This document shows, one piece after another, positions 35,727 through 44,390 of a DNA stretch of 64,000 nucleotides. The notes under the pieces are model-generated. The model saw nothing but the letters and a program-made list of their open reading frames with translations. It ran no database searches and was not told the origin of the DNA. Position 1 is the stretch's first letter. Each line of letters begins with the position of its first letter. The stretch lies in assembly GCA_951812655.1 (NCBI GenBank), contig OX638319.1:1279620-1343619 (forward strand). Direction: 5' to 3'. The DNA is from an uncultured Candidatus Nitrosopumilus sp. (lineage in GTDB: Archaea > Thermoproteota > Nitrososphaeria > Nitrososphaerales > Nitrosopumilaceae). Made by a program: the position numbers and the translations under genes.

Positions 35727-37895
35727 CTATTTTGTCGGATCCATTACCCTTCCAATAAACAGGATCTCACCAGTGTCTTTTTCCTGTATTACAAACATGA
35801 AGGGATGATCTGCGACAAATTCTTCCACAGGTTCAGGAGGCCCGCTTGTGAATCGTCCAACCAATGCGGTGATTGCAGCAGCTTCCGTTCCCTCCTCATT
35901 TACGTTGACAAACGCCTTGTGAACTGCCTTGTCAAGATAAATCTGCGCATCTGTTATTCCATGAAAATCAGCATTGCTTTTGTCAAAGGCATCACGTATG
36001 TCCAAGTCTTTCAGTGTGTCTATCAGATTATATTTTGTCTCAAAATCAAACTTGGGTATCTGTACTGTAAGAGGTTCTTGCGTCATACTGTTTTTTACGG
36101 AATCAAACATCTTGCGGTTTACTGACTGTTCAAGGGACTGCAACCCGTCTTTCTCTTTTGGAAGCAAGATAATCATGGAAACATCTCCCCCCAGGTAGTT
36201 TAGCTCCAGTGCTTGAATGGAATCAGTTTCTGCATAGTTGTACATGGCAGCAGGCTCTCTCATCATGGGAACCGTGACGGTATTGTTCTTGTCAGTCCAG
36301 AATTGTCGCTCACTAGTGTTGTTTGGATTGAACTCCATTCCCCATTTTCCCTTAAAGTAGACAGCATTTGTGATTACCATTGCAGTTAGTTCGTCAGTAG
36401 ATTCTGGATCAAGTATGTCCTGAATCTTGTCGTTTGTTTTTTCTTTGACCCAGTCATTTATCCTGTTTACTCCATCATTTGTGACGAAATTCACATTGTC
36501 TACGGTACTGGAATAATACATTTTTGCAGTATCTGTGTAATCTTGTTTTAGTTGGTATCCTTCTTTTACCCACAATGCGTTTGCTATTTGCAGTTTATAC
36601 CAGTCATCTTCGTGATTAAACCTTGAAAGAGTGTCTGAAACCTCTTGATGGCGTTTGGAGTCATTTTCCTCAAAACCAAACACTTGCTGAATTTGGGATG
36701 CCGTTTCTCCTTTTGCTCCCTCATAAGCAATTGAGAAGGCAGTCGAGATGCTAATAGGTGAGAAAAACACGTTATAGCTCCCATCCTGTTTTGCAACTTG
36801 AGAGTAAAATGTAAAAACAAAATCATCAAGGTCACCGGGGTAATCGGCGAACCCTGACTCATCAATACCTTGAGACGGTTCAGATTCTAATACATTCAGT
36901 TTCTTTGTGATCTTCTGATTCTCAAGTGAAATGCTTATTGTGTATGTGCCAGGATCCATCATTATCTTTTCAGGATGCCCATCCATCGTGTATTGAGATC
37001 TATGACCAGAGCCTGCAGACGGAACCCATCCCGCATTGTCATGGAAATGGGGCTCTCCACTCCAGACGATGTTTTTTTCTTCATCAGAAATTGTGATAAC
37101 GGGTATGTTGTTGTTTTCTACAAAATCAGTCACCTCGATTATAAAATCAAGAGGTGTTGAATCGTCAACCTGCTTTGGCATGTCGAGCAATATTGTTGGA
37201 AGTGCAGATCTGAATTGAAGATATCTTTGATTATCCACGTGCATCCATCCCATATCCATCAAAGGAGAAACACTGGATTTTTTCACACACGCGACTGAAC
37301 CGTTTCCCCTAAACATCAATTGGTTATCATTTCTACAGTTTACATCACCAGGAGTGATTCCCGATTCAAGTTGTTTTAACGGAGGCAATGAATCCCTCAC
37401 CATCCCTGCAGGAGTCAGAAATCCATTACATGTCTGATACGGATTAAAGAATAGTGCAGGTCCACCTCTTGCATGATCCTCACCTGGCAATGTGGATAGT
37501 CCAATCATGTCTCTGGGCATACATTGTTCTGTTGCTTTTCGTGAATGCTCTAAAATGATATGCTTATCATTTACTTGTTTGAGATAAAAAAGAACCCTGT
37601 CACCTTGCTCAAAGAACTTTGGATAAAACCACTGTTCATTGTCTCTATTTGGGCCATAAACTGTAATCATCTGCTGAGGTTTTTGATTTTTGAAAATCTG
37701 CTCTACTTGGATATCATGTCGAACTAGATTTTCTGAATCAATATTTGTTGTCGAAACTACAGTTCCGTCAAGAATAATATCTGCACCATCCCAAAATTCC
37801 ATCGGATGGCCCATGATAAGCCCATACGAATCAACTGTGGTTGTTACAAAAACAGAGAATCCGATTAAGAGGAAGAAAATCACAAGATGCTTCAT
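35727..37895 (-). CDS. NTR-like domain fused to a serpin, first gene of the exported-protein operon
   Basis: A 722-residue exported protein. Signal peptide 1-23, NTR-like domain about 25-135 (FWDGADIILDGTVVS, EQGDRVLFYLKQV), a DVNCRND..GSVACVKK..LMDMGW module (about 184-225), a sandwich-type linker, then a complete serpin domain from about residue 353. The hinge is EEGTEAAAITALVGRFTSGPP; by alignment the P1-P1' bond is Thr-Ser with Phe at P2 and Arg at P3. The serpin half is very like the 415-residue serpin at 14642, but the fused N-terminal half is absent there. It heads a nine-gene operon. Confidence 0.85.
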   Translation of the reverse strand: MKHLVIFFLLIGFSVFVTTTVDSYGLIMGHPMEFWDGADIILDGTVVSTTNIDSENLVRHDIQVEQIFKNQKPQQMITVYGPNRDNEQWFYPKFFEQGDRVLFYLKQVNDKHIILEHSRKATEQCMPRDMIGLSTLPGEDHARGGPALFFNPYQTCNGFLTPAGMVRDSLPPLKQLESGITPGDVNCRNDNQLMFRGNGSVACVKKSSVSPLMDMGWMHVDNQRYLQFRSALPTILLDMPKQVDDSTPLDFIIEVTDFVENNNIPVITISDEEKNIVWSGEPHFHDNAGWVPSAGSGHRSQYTMDGHPEKIMMDPGTYTISISLENQKITKKLNVLESEPSQGIDESGFADYPGDLDDFVFTFYSQVAKQDGSYNVFFSPISISTAFSIAYEGAKGETASQIQQVFGFEENDSKRHQEVSDTLSRFNHEDDWYKLQIANALWVKEGYQLKQDYTDTAKMYYSSTVDNVNFVTNDGVNRINDWVKEKTNDKIQDILDPESTDELTAMVITNAVYFKGKWGMEFNPNNTSERQFWTDKNNTVTVPMMREPAAMYNYAETDSIQALELNYLGGDVSMIILLPKEKDGLQSLEQSVNRKMFDSVKNSMTQEPLTVQIPKFDFETKYNLIDTLKDLDIRDAFDKSNADFHGITDAQIYLDKAVHKAFVNVNEEGTEAAAITALVGRFTSGPPEPVEEFVADHPFMFVIQEKDTGEILFIGRVMDPTK

Positions 37896-38298
37896 AGATG
37901 ACTAGACGAACCATAGGAAGTTCATAAGGACTTCTAATCTTTTGCTCTTGATATTCATAACACACACGTGTTCGGAATCTGAATCAATTATCCCGTTCAG
38001 GCAATCTTTTGATAGTTTCGACAAAATTCCCGAATTGGTACTGAATAGACAAGCATTATAGAATTGGCTTTCGGAAAGTTTCAGAATATTTTACCGAAAT
38101 GATAAAAATATCAAAAAAGCAGTTGTTTTCAACTGTTTTTCCAATATCAAAGATGAAAAAATAAAGTTCAAGGCAATACAAACAGATGATCTGGCTCTGT
38201 TTGTTACTAATGAGAATTCAAATTATTTTGAAGGTGTGAGGCATAGTGAAAATAAGAACAAAAAAGAGTAATTTTAGATAAAAACAATAATTAAATTT
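37896..38298. other. intergenic region upstream of the exported-protein operon
   Basis: A 403-bp stretch. The left part should carry the operon promoter for the gene starting at 37895. A stop-to-stop plus-strand frame at about 38058-38273 reads protein-like (KKAVVFNCFSNIKDEKIKF) but has no acceptable start codon, so it may be a gene remnant. No repeat or RNA gene is seen. Confidence 0.35.
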
Positions 38299-38850
38299 CT
38301 ATTCTAATTCGAACACTGTCTGAAGGTGCTTGACATACCGGTCCCTATCCTCATCATAGTTTGCTTTTCTGTCAATGTTGTGGCATGAAAAATGTGGCAT
38401 TTCGCTCATGCCACAATAAGCCTGACTCTTGCGCATCGGTAGTAGTACCATATCCCTATCAGCTCCGTCAAAGAAGTCGCTACCAAAGGTATTCTCGGCT
38501 ATCCCCCATGTAGTAGACAGCATTACCTGCTTGCCTTTCATCAGTCCTCCGGAACCGTAAGGACCATCATTGAACTCGTAAAAGGAACCAAATGCATAGA
38601 CGTCATCAATGTATTTTTTCAGGATTGGAGGCATCATGAACCAGTAAATTGGATATTGGTATATGATATAATCTGTCTTTTTCCATTTGGCAATCTCACC
38701 ATCTATGGTGTAGCCATCTTTGACGACAGTGGTGATTATGTTGAATTTTTTGCCTAGTTTTTCTTGCGCAGTTTCAAACAAACCTCTGTTGAATTCTCCT
38801 TTTGCATACTCTCCTGTCTGTGCGCCTAAAATAATCAAAATTGTTTTCAT
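38299..38850 (-). CDS. mdaB: NAD(P)H-dependent quinone oxidoreductase, MdaB-like
   Basis: A 183-residue flavodoxin-fold protein. It matches MdaB across its length, with KKYIDDVY, YGSGGLMKGKQVMLS and LPMRKSQAYCGMSEMPHF in the expected order. The family reduces quinones by two electrons using a bound flavin and protects against oxidative stress. Cytosolic, complete, monocistronic as far as seen. Confidence 0.82.
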   Translation of the reverse strand: MKTILIILGAQTGEYAKGEFNRGLFETAQEKLGKKFNIITTVVKDGYTIDGEIAKWKKTDYIIYQYPIYWFMMPPILKKYIDDVYAFGSFYEFNDGPYGSGGLMKGKQVMLSTTWGIAENTFGSDFFDGADRDMVLLPMRKSQAYCGMSEMPHFSCHNIDRKANYDEDRDRYVKHLQTVFELE

Positions 38851-38944
38851 ATCAGTTCACTGATGCAATGTAATTAAAACTGGTAGTTGTTTCTAAGATC
38901 TTCTCATTCGAGATGAACGCTATTCAAGTGGTAATTCATACGTG

Positions 38945-39268
38945 TTAATTTTTGTTAAACGTATAAGCTACATCATAGTCGTGAATCTGAATTTTTGCAT
39001 GTTTGATTGGATTGTTGGGGTGATCTAGCACTTTCTTGTCATGAATGGCATCTTTCCAATCTTTTTTGTTTTCCCATTGAGTGTAGTTGAGAATTCTCGT
39101 GCCGTCAAGACTCTTGTGAAAATTCGTAGAAACGAGTCCAGGTTGTTTAGAAACTACACTTTCAAAAAACTCTATGAGATCATCTAGTTGCTTTTGCTGA
39201 GATTCAGGCTTTGTGTCAAAATGAAGAATTATTGTGTACAAATTATTATTTTTTTCAATTATGGCCAT
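38945..39268 (-). CDS. antibiotic biosynthesis monooxygenase (ABM) domain protein
   Basis: A 107-residue protein with the ferredoxin-like ABM fold: a first strand (LYTIILHFDTKPESQ), the helix DDLIEFFESVV, then PGLVSTNFHKSLDG and ILNYTQWENKKDW, the standard signature. Members are small oxygenases, haem-degrading enzymes or of unknown role. A 97-bp palindromic element lies just upstream of the start. Confidence 0.75.
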   Translation of the reverse strand: MAIIEKNNNLYTIILHFDTKPESQQKQLDDLIEFFESVVSKQPGLVSTNFHKSLDGTRILNYTQWENKKDWKDAIHDKKVLDHPNNPIKHAKIQIHDYDVAYTFNKN

Positions 39269-39301
39269 GATGAGTACTCATAGATTTTCATTAATAATTT
39301 G

Positions 39302-39398
39302 TTTCCACGTGGGAACGAAATAACACTGCATATCATATTCATCAGAATGAGGTGTTTGTGAATATGGTTTAGGTGCGTAGAAACTTGTCCACGTGAAA
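39302..39398. repeat. 97-bp nested inverted-repeat element, copy 3
   Basis: It begins TTTCCACGTGGG (39302-39313), the same 12 bases that begin copy 1, and ends TCCACGTGAAA (39388-39398) in inverted orientation. An inner pair, CATATTCA and TGAATATG, is centred at 39350, the exact centre of the element. Length equals that of copy 1 although the inner sequence differs. It lies between the ABM gene and the permease gene, both on the minus strand. Confidence 0.6.
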
Positions 39399-39410
39399 TT
39401 CAAAAATAAG

Positions 39411-40508
39411 TCAACCAGATGTGTAATGTTCTGCTTTTTTTCGTCCACTCTCGGTAAGAAGCAATCTTCCAGACTCATCCTTTTTTACCAGTTTTTCATC
39501 TAGTGAAAACTCACAGACTTTTCTTGAGTATTCAATCGTCCATCCCAAAGCATCAGATATGCTTGAAGAAGTCAGTTGATGATGCGGTTCAATCTTGTTG
39601 TTTAGGTGTGTTAACATAATTCCCACATCTACTTCGAATCGTTGTTTTGAATTGCGTCTCCATCTGCTTACCAAGCCTCTGTGCGGTGCAAACACCCAGA
39701 TCAAACCAAATACAATGCCTGCCATTGTTGCCATTGAGCCGGCTATGGAGACATCAGCTGAAAGTGCAAACAAATATCCTGCAACGGCGCTGACAATCCC
39801 CAGAGTAACTGACAGTGGAATCATACGGGACAGCCTGTCTGTAAGCAGATAAGATCCCGCTGCCGGAACTATGAAAAACGCTATTACCATTATGGCACCA
39901 ACTGATTCAAACGCAACTACAGCTGTTGTAGCCACCATGATCATGAGCAGATAATGAATCAGTACTGGCATCAGTCCAACGCTTACCGCAAACGATGCGT
40001 CAAAAGTGCTGATCTTCAGTTCCTTGTATAAAATTGAAATAAAGGAAATGTTTGCTACTGCCAATATTCCAAGAACCCAGAGGGATTTGGAACCAATGTT
40101 AATTTCATCCACATACAGGGTATCAAAGGGTGCAAACTCAATTGAACCATACAGAACGTGTTGTGCATCTACGTGAACATTGCCTGCCTGCGTGACGAGT
40201 ATTACGCCGATTGCAAAAAGAAACGGGAAGACTATTCCAATTGAGCTGTCCTTCTTCAGCCTACCCGTACGGTATAGCAATTCTACTAATGAAACCGTAA
40301 GGATTCCCGACAACACTCCTCCTACAATCACCGGAACAGTCTCTCGTCCTCCAACCACGAACACGGCAATAACTATGCCCAGCAAAACAGCATGGCTTAT
40401 CGCATCAGACATCATTGCCATCTGCCTTAACACCAAAAACGCACCTATCGAAGCGCAATTTGCCGCAACCAGAACAGCAGTGCCGATTATTATCAGATCA
40501 CTGGACAT
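39411..40508 (-). CDS. metal ABC transporter permease with C-terminal winged helix (TroD-like)
   Basis: A 365-residue ABC-3 family permease with about eight membrane helices in residues 1-275, then a cytosolic tail of about 85 residues (VDVGIMLTHLNNKI..LTSSSISDALGWTIEYSRKVCEF..LVKKDESGRLLLTESGRKK) that looks like a winged-helix DNA- or protein-binding domain. Last gene of the troABCD-type set, six bases after the preceding permease gene. Confidence 0.85.
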   Translation of the reverse strand: MSSDLIIIGTAVLVAANCASIGAFLVLRQMAMMSDAISHAVLLGIVIAVFVVGGRETVPVIVGGVLSGILTVSLVELLYRTGRLKKDSSIGIVFPFLFAIGVILVTQAGNVHVDAQHVLYGSIEFAPFDTLYVDEINIGSKSLWVLGILAVANISFISILYKELKISTFDASFAVSVGLMPVLIHYLLMIMVATTAVVAFESVGAIMVIAFFIVPAAGSYLLTDRLSRMIPLSVTLGIVSAVAGYLFALSADVSIAGSMATMAGIVFGLIWVFAPHRGLVSRWRRNSKQRFEVDVGIMLTHLNNKIEPHHQLTSSSISDALGWTIEYSRKVCEFSLDEKLVKKDESGRLLLTESGRKKAEHYTSG

Positions 40509-40514
40509 AATTTA

Positions 40515-41465
40515 TCAGCCCCTTGATCTCCCATTCTCTGAAATGTTGCCGATTTTGGATGAGTTGCCTTGATAATTTCTTTTCTTACGAAGGTACTTGA
40601 ACAGATACCCCTGTTTAGGGGAAAACACCAATGAAATTCCCAATATGGCAGTAATGGTGATCACAATAACAGGTCCCGTAGACATTCCCTCAGTCATGCT
40701 GCTTATCATAGAACCTACAATTCCGCTTATGCCTCCAAATATCGCAGAAAGGATCAGCATGCTCTTCAGACCCGATATCCATTGTCGTGCTGCAGCCGCA
40801 GGAGCTATGAGCATTGCGACCATCAGTACGACGCCAACCGTATGCAGACCAATCACGACTGCCACGACTATCACCGAGGTCAGCAAGGCTCCAAGGTACT
40901 TTGTGGGATAGCCCAAGCTCTGGGCAAATGCGCCATCAAATGTCGCGATTTTGAATTCTTTGAAAAACACTATCAGCACTACAAAACATCCAGCGGCCAG
41001 GATTCCGAGGTTTATCACATCCGATTCTATCAAGGCAGCTGCTTGTCCGAAAAGAAATCGGTCTAGTCCTCCCTGACTGGCCCCCCCGATGCTCTGTAAG
41101 TATGTGAGAATGACAATGCCCATACCGAAGAAAACAGAAAGTGTGATTCCAAGTGCCGCGTCTTGCTTTATTCTAGTCGTGCTTGTGATTCCCAACGTCA
41201 CAATTCCGCCAAACCATGCAAACACCGCAGCACCCAACATCAGTAACATAGAGTCTTTTGTTCCTGCAAAGAGATACGCAATCCCAATTCCCGGCAAAGC
41301 TGCATGAGACAAAGCGTCTCCAAACAGACTCTGTTTTCTCAGAAGAGTAAAACATCCCAATGCTCCGCTAGTTATTCCCAAAATGGCCGAACCTAGAGCT
41401 ACATATCTTAGAGTGTAATCAGTAAAAATCCCAACGAGTACAGACAGTATTTCTTCAAGAACCAT
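40515..41465 (-). CDS. metal ABC transporter permease (TroC-like)
   Basis: A 316-residue ABC-3 family permease. It has the FTLLRKQSLFGDALSHAALPGIG coupling region and a second conserved stretch, FDGAFAQSLGYPTKYLG, followed by membrane helices to about residue 275. It should pair with the second permease to carry Mn or a similar ion. Twenty bases separate it from the ATPase gene upstream. Confidence 0.88.
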   Translation of the reverse strand: MVLEEILSVLVGIFTDYTLRYVALGSAILGITSGALGCFTLLRKQSLFGDALSHAALPGIGIAYLFAGTKDSMLLMLGAAVFAWFGGIVTLGITSTTRIKQDAALGITLSVFFGMGIVILTYLQSIGGASQGGLDRFLFGQAAALIESDVINLGILAAGCFVVLIVFFKEFKIATFDGAFAQSLGYPTKYLGALLTSVIVVAVVIGLHTVGVVLMVAMLIAPAAAARQWISGLKSMLILSAIFGGISGIVGSMISSMTEGMSTGPVIVITITAILGISLVFSPKQGYLFKYLRKKRNYQGNSSKIGNISENGRSRG

Positions 41466-41485
41466 TTTGACATCTGAAGTTCATT

Positions 41486-42256
41486 TTAGCGAATGGACAA
41501 ACGCTGTTTTTCCTGGTAAGCCCTGTCCAAATTTTTCCGGGTAAACACTTCCTTTATCGGTCCTCCGGCTACCAGATTCCTATTTAGCATTACAACCCAG
41601 TCAAAATACTTGTCCACGGTCTGAAGGTCATGATGGACCATCACAATTGTTTTTCCTTCTTTTCTGAGGTTCTCAAGTATTGAGAGGATTGTCTCCTCCG
41701 TAATCGCATCGACTCCGTTTAACGGTTCATCCATAAGGTAAATTTGAGGATCTTGTGCCAAGGCTCTTGCTACAAACACTCTTTGCTGTTGACCTCCAGA
41801 CAGTTGTCCAATTTGCCGGTCTGCATAGTCTGCCAATCCCACCTTCTCTAGGCATTTTCTTGCCTTCTCTCTCGTTTGAGAGTTTGGACGACGCAGCCAT
41901 CCTAGTTTCCCATACAGGCCCATTTCCACGACGTCTAATGCGTCAGTTGGAAAATCCCAATCGACAGAACCTCTCTGCGGAACATAAGCCACTTTGCTTC
42001 TCTGTTTAGAATATGATTTGTCATACACACTAATTTTTCCTGCTGTAATCGGAACCAATCCCATTACGGCTTTAATCAGAGTAGATTTGCCTGCTCCGTT
42101 TGGACCAACAATTGCAATCATCTTCCCTTCTGGAAAATCAAGATCTATGTTCCACAAGGCAGGTTCTGTACGATATGTTACAGACAGGTTTCTTACCTTA
42201 ATTGGTAATATTTCATCCTCAGGCGGTTTTTTTTGACCCGATTTCTGTTCCATCAT
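41486..42256 (-). CDS. metal ABC transporter ATP-binding protein (TroB/MntB-like)
   Basis: A 256-residue ABC ATPase. Walker A GPNGAGKST (about residues 52-60), signature LSGGQQQR, Walker B IYLMDEP and the switch His in MVHHDL are all present. It drives the two permeases at 40515 and 39411. Its start overlaps the stop of the binding-protein gene by 4 bp. Confidence 0.93.
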   Translation of the reverse strand: MMEQKSGQKKPPEDEILPIKVRNLSVTYRTEPALWNIDLDFPEGKMIAIVGPNGAGKSTLIKAVMGLVPITAGKISVYDKSYSKQRSKVAYVPQRGSVDWDFPTDALDVVEMGLYGKLGWLRRPNSQTREKARKCLEKVGLADYADRQIGQLSGGQQQRVFVARALAQDPQIYLMDEPLNGVDAITEETILSILENLRKEGKTIVMVHHDLQTVDKYFDWVVMLNRNLVAGGPIKEVFTRKNLDRAYQEKQRLSIR

Positions 42257-43230
42257 TTTAATGCTCTCGCAATCGTATCGACATTATGTGTGAATGCTCC
42301 GATGTATGTTCCCTCACTTGTTCCTTTTTCTCCTATTGCATCTGAAAACAATTCTCCCCCAATTACGACATCATGTCCTTTGTCTTGAACCGCTGCTTTT
42401 AGAGCATCTATTGTTGCAGGAGAAATGGAAGTTTCAACAAACACTGCCTTAATCTTTCTCTCAGCTATTTCGTCGGATAAATTCTGAATTTCTCTTATTC
42501 CTGCTTCACTGTCGGTACTCCAACCCTGTATTGCCATTTCTTCCAAACCATAAGCGTTGCCGAAATACTGAAATGCATCATGGGCAGTCACAAGAACTCT
42601 CTGTTCGTCTGGAATCGATTTCATTTTCTCTAAACTGTACGTATTGAGATCTGCTAAACGAGTCATATACTCTTCAAGGTTTGCCTCGTATGTTTTGGAA
42701 TTTTTGGGATCGTATTCACTTAATCCCATTTCTACAACCTTGGCTGCTTCCATCCACAATTCAGCATCCCACCATATGTGAGGATCAAAATTAGCCGAAG
42801 TTTCCAGGTTGAGCAGGGATTCGTGCGGAATATTCTCAGAGACTGCCCACACCGCAGTTCCTTCTCGCCCTATTTTGACAAAGACATCCCCCATCTTGCC
42901 TTCCAAATCTAGGCCATTGTAAAATACAATGTCGGCGTTCTGAAGTTTCTTTACATCACTTGCGCTCGGGCGATACAAGTGAGGGTCAACTCCAGGTCCC
43001 ATCAGTCCAGTTACAGACACGTGATCGCCTCCGATTTTTTCCACAAGAACTGTTATTACATTAGTCGTGGTCGTAATCATAATTTTCTCAGAATCGGTTA
43101 CAGAATTTCCCACATCACTTATGCTCATTTCGTCAGTATTGCTACTGTTACTTTGAACCAAAACAGTTGAAGAGATTCCTGCTATAATTGCCACAATTGC
43201 AATGGAGGATATCAGCAATGACTTTTTCAC
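42253..43230 (-). CDS. troA: metal-binding solute-binding protein (TroA-like, Mn/Zn)
   Basis: A 325-residue exported binding protein starting at GTG, with a signal peptide (1-25). The four metal ligands of TroA are readable: His84 (DPHLYRP), His151 (DPHIWWD), His217 (TAHDAF) and Asp297 (GGELFSDAIG). The C-terminal third, with GTSEGTYIGAFTHNVDTI, is close to Treponema TroA. The His-His-His-Asp set occurs in Mn- and Zn-binding members; the adjacent MntR-type regulator favours Mn. First gene of the transporter set, directly behind a palindromic operator. Confidence 0.9.
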   Translation of the reverse strand: MKKSLLISSIAIVAIIAGISSTVLVQSNSSNTDEMSISDVGNSVTDSEKIMITTTTNVITVLVEKIGGDHVSVTGLMGPGVDPHLYRPSASDVKKLQNADIVFYNGLDLEGKMGDVFVKIGREGTAVWAVSENIPHESLLNLETSANFDPHIWWDAELWMEAAKVVEMGLSEYDPKNSKTYEANLEEYMTRLADLNTYSLEKMKSIPDEQRVLVTAHDAFQYFGNAYGLEEMAIQGWSTDSEAGIREIQNLSDEIAERKIKAVFVETSISPATIDALKAAVQDKGHDVVIGGELFSDAIGEKGTSEGTYIGAFTHNVDTIARALK

Positions 43231-43264
43231 GATTGAGTTAACTCCGGGTCAGGTTTATTTAAAT

Positions 43265-43278
43265 TTAGCCTAGGCTAA
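43265..43278 (-). promoter_or_regulatory. MntR/DtxR-type operator of troA
   Basis: TTAGCCTAGGCTAA is a perfect 14-bp palindrome 34 bp before the troA start, and a further half-site TTAGCC follows at 43284-43289. It resembles DtxR/IdeR-type boxes. Reading toward troA, the next bases are ATTTAAATAAA, a TATA box, so bound repressor would cover the BRE/TATA region. The adjacent gene codes for an MntR homolog, its likely binder. Confidence 0.75.
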
Positions 43279-43337
43279 CTTTCTTAGCCTTACGCAAATT
43301 TGTAAAAAGACAAGAACGGAAGAAATTGTGTAAAAAT

Positions 43338-43829
43338 TCAAAAACTAGATTTTTGAAATAGAGACAACACCTCAGGTTTTGATTTCAAGAACAGTAAGAA
43401 TTTTCTGAGCTGCTTTGTTGTTTTGGGATTGAGATGGTGCTCCATCCCTTCCACATCCTGATTTGCTGTATGACCGTCAATCCCCAACATCTCAAAGAAC
43501 TCCAATAGATCGCTGTGCTTTTGTCGTATCTCGTTGGCGATATTTTTTCCAAGTCGGGTTAGCTTTAACCCCTGATACTTTGTGTACTCAATATACTTGT
43601 CCTCATCGAGTCTACGCAACATCTTGGTAACGCTTGGTGGACTCACATTCATGTAATTTGAAATATCCAACGGCGTAGCATATCCTTTGAGCTCTATCAG
43701 TTCAGAAATTACCTCCAGGTAGTCCTCCATTCGAGTCGTGAATTTTGAGCTTTTTTGTCCATGAACTCTTTTAATTGATTCTAGACGCTCGCCTTTCTTA
43801 TTACGGGATTTTTCAGTAGAACGGTTCAT
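43338..43829 (-). CDS. mntR: manganese-responsive regulator MntR (DtxR family)
   Basis: A 163-residue protein starting at the ATG at 43829. N-terminal winged helix (VSPPSVTKMLRRLDEDKYIEY) and a dimerisation domain. All six metal ligands of Bacillus MntR are kept with a constant offset of 28: Asp36, Glu39, His105, Glu127, Glu130 and His131. Metal-loaded protein should repress the troA promoter. The same frame is open upstream into a decayed cupin gene, which I treat as accidental because the stretch between is AT-rich and not domain-like. Confidence 0.88.
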   Translation of the reverse strand: MNRSTEKSRNKKGERLESIKRVHGQKSSKFTTRMEDYLEVISELIELKGYATPLDISNYMNVSPPSVTKMLRRLDEDKYIEYTKYQGLKLTRLGKNIANEIRQKHSDLLEFFEMLGIDGHTANQDVEGMEHHLNPKTTKQLRKFLLFLKSKPEVLSLFQKSSF

Positions 43830-43925
43830 TATGATTACTTGATTTGCTGAGATTTTTAATTTATCTATATTATCACTAAATTTTATTCTGTAAATTGTAT
43901 AGGAAAACAGATTCAGGCAATCCTG

Positions 43926-44390
43926 ACGTTTGATTTCTACACCGTAATCAGACACTACGTCAACAAATTTTTTCATCTGACTATCTGACATTGGAGTCGG
44001 TTGAATTGTAGGATCTGAGATTTCTTCACCTGCCTCAACAAACAGATTCTCTAAACCACCAGGAGCCAAAATAATTAGCATTTTTGCCAAGCTGTCCGTC
44101 TTGTTCTTAAAGTTATGAGAGACATTTGGAGGAACATTGACAAAGGTTCCTGATTTTGCAACAATTACTTTTACACTAACAGAAAATGTGATTTCTCCTT
44201 CTAAAACATAGAATCCTTCATGCTCATGAGTTTGAATGTGGGGGAGAGGGCCTCCATTGGGAAACACTTTGGCCTCCACAATACTGTAAGTTCCGTCAGT
44301 ATCCTCTTTTTATGCAAGTATGCTGTTGATGTCCCCTGCAATAGAAATATGCTTTCCACCATTTGGTTCGGTAATTTTTATGCTAGACAA
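43926..44390 (-). pseudogene. cupin-domain protein with in-frame stop
   Basis: A TTG at 44390 starts a cupin (GGKHISIAGDINSILA), which meets TAA at 44310-44312 and continues in the same frame as KEDTDGTYSIVEAKVFPNGG. The barrel follows with HIQTHEHEGFYVLEGE and NVPPNVSHNF, and the frame is lost as a recognisable protein after GVEIKR near 43926. No stop codon follows until mntR ends, so the gene has lost its own stop as well. A GTG at 44279 could restart translation but would lack the first strands. Confidence 0.6.

Noticed and set aside
38058-38273. Plus-strand gene upstream of the exported-protein operon
   Set aside because: The stop-to-stop frame looks protein-like, but it has no ATG, GTG or TTG in a usable place and no homology that I recognise.
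43338-44279. Single 313-residue cupin-MntR fusion protein
   Set aside because: The frame is open, but the stretch between the cupin and the regulator is AT-rich and not domain-like, a good ATG starts the regulator at 43829, and the cupin has an in-frame stop upstream. I read it as a broken cupin gene followed by mntR.
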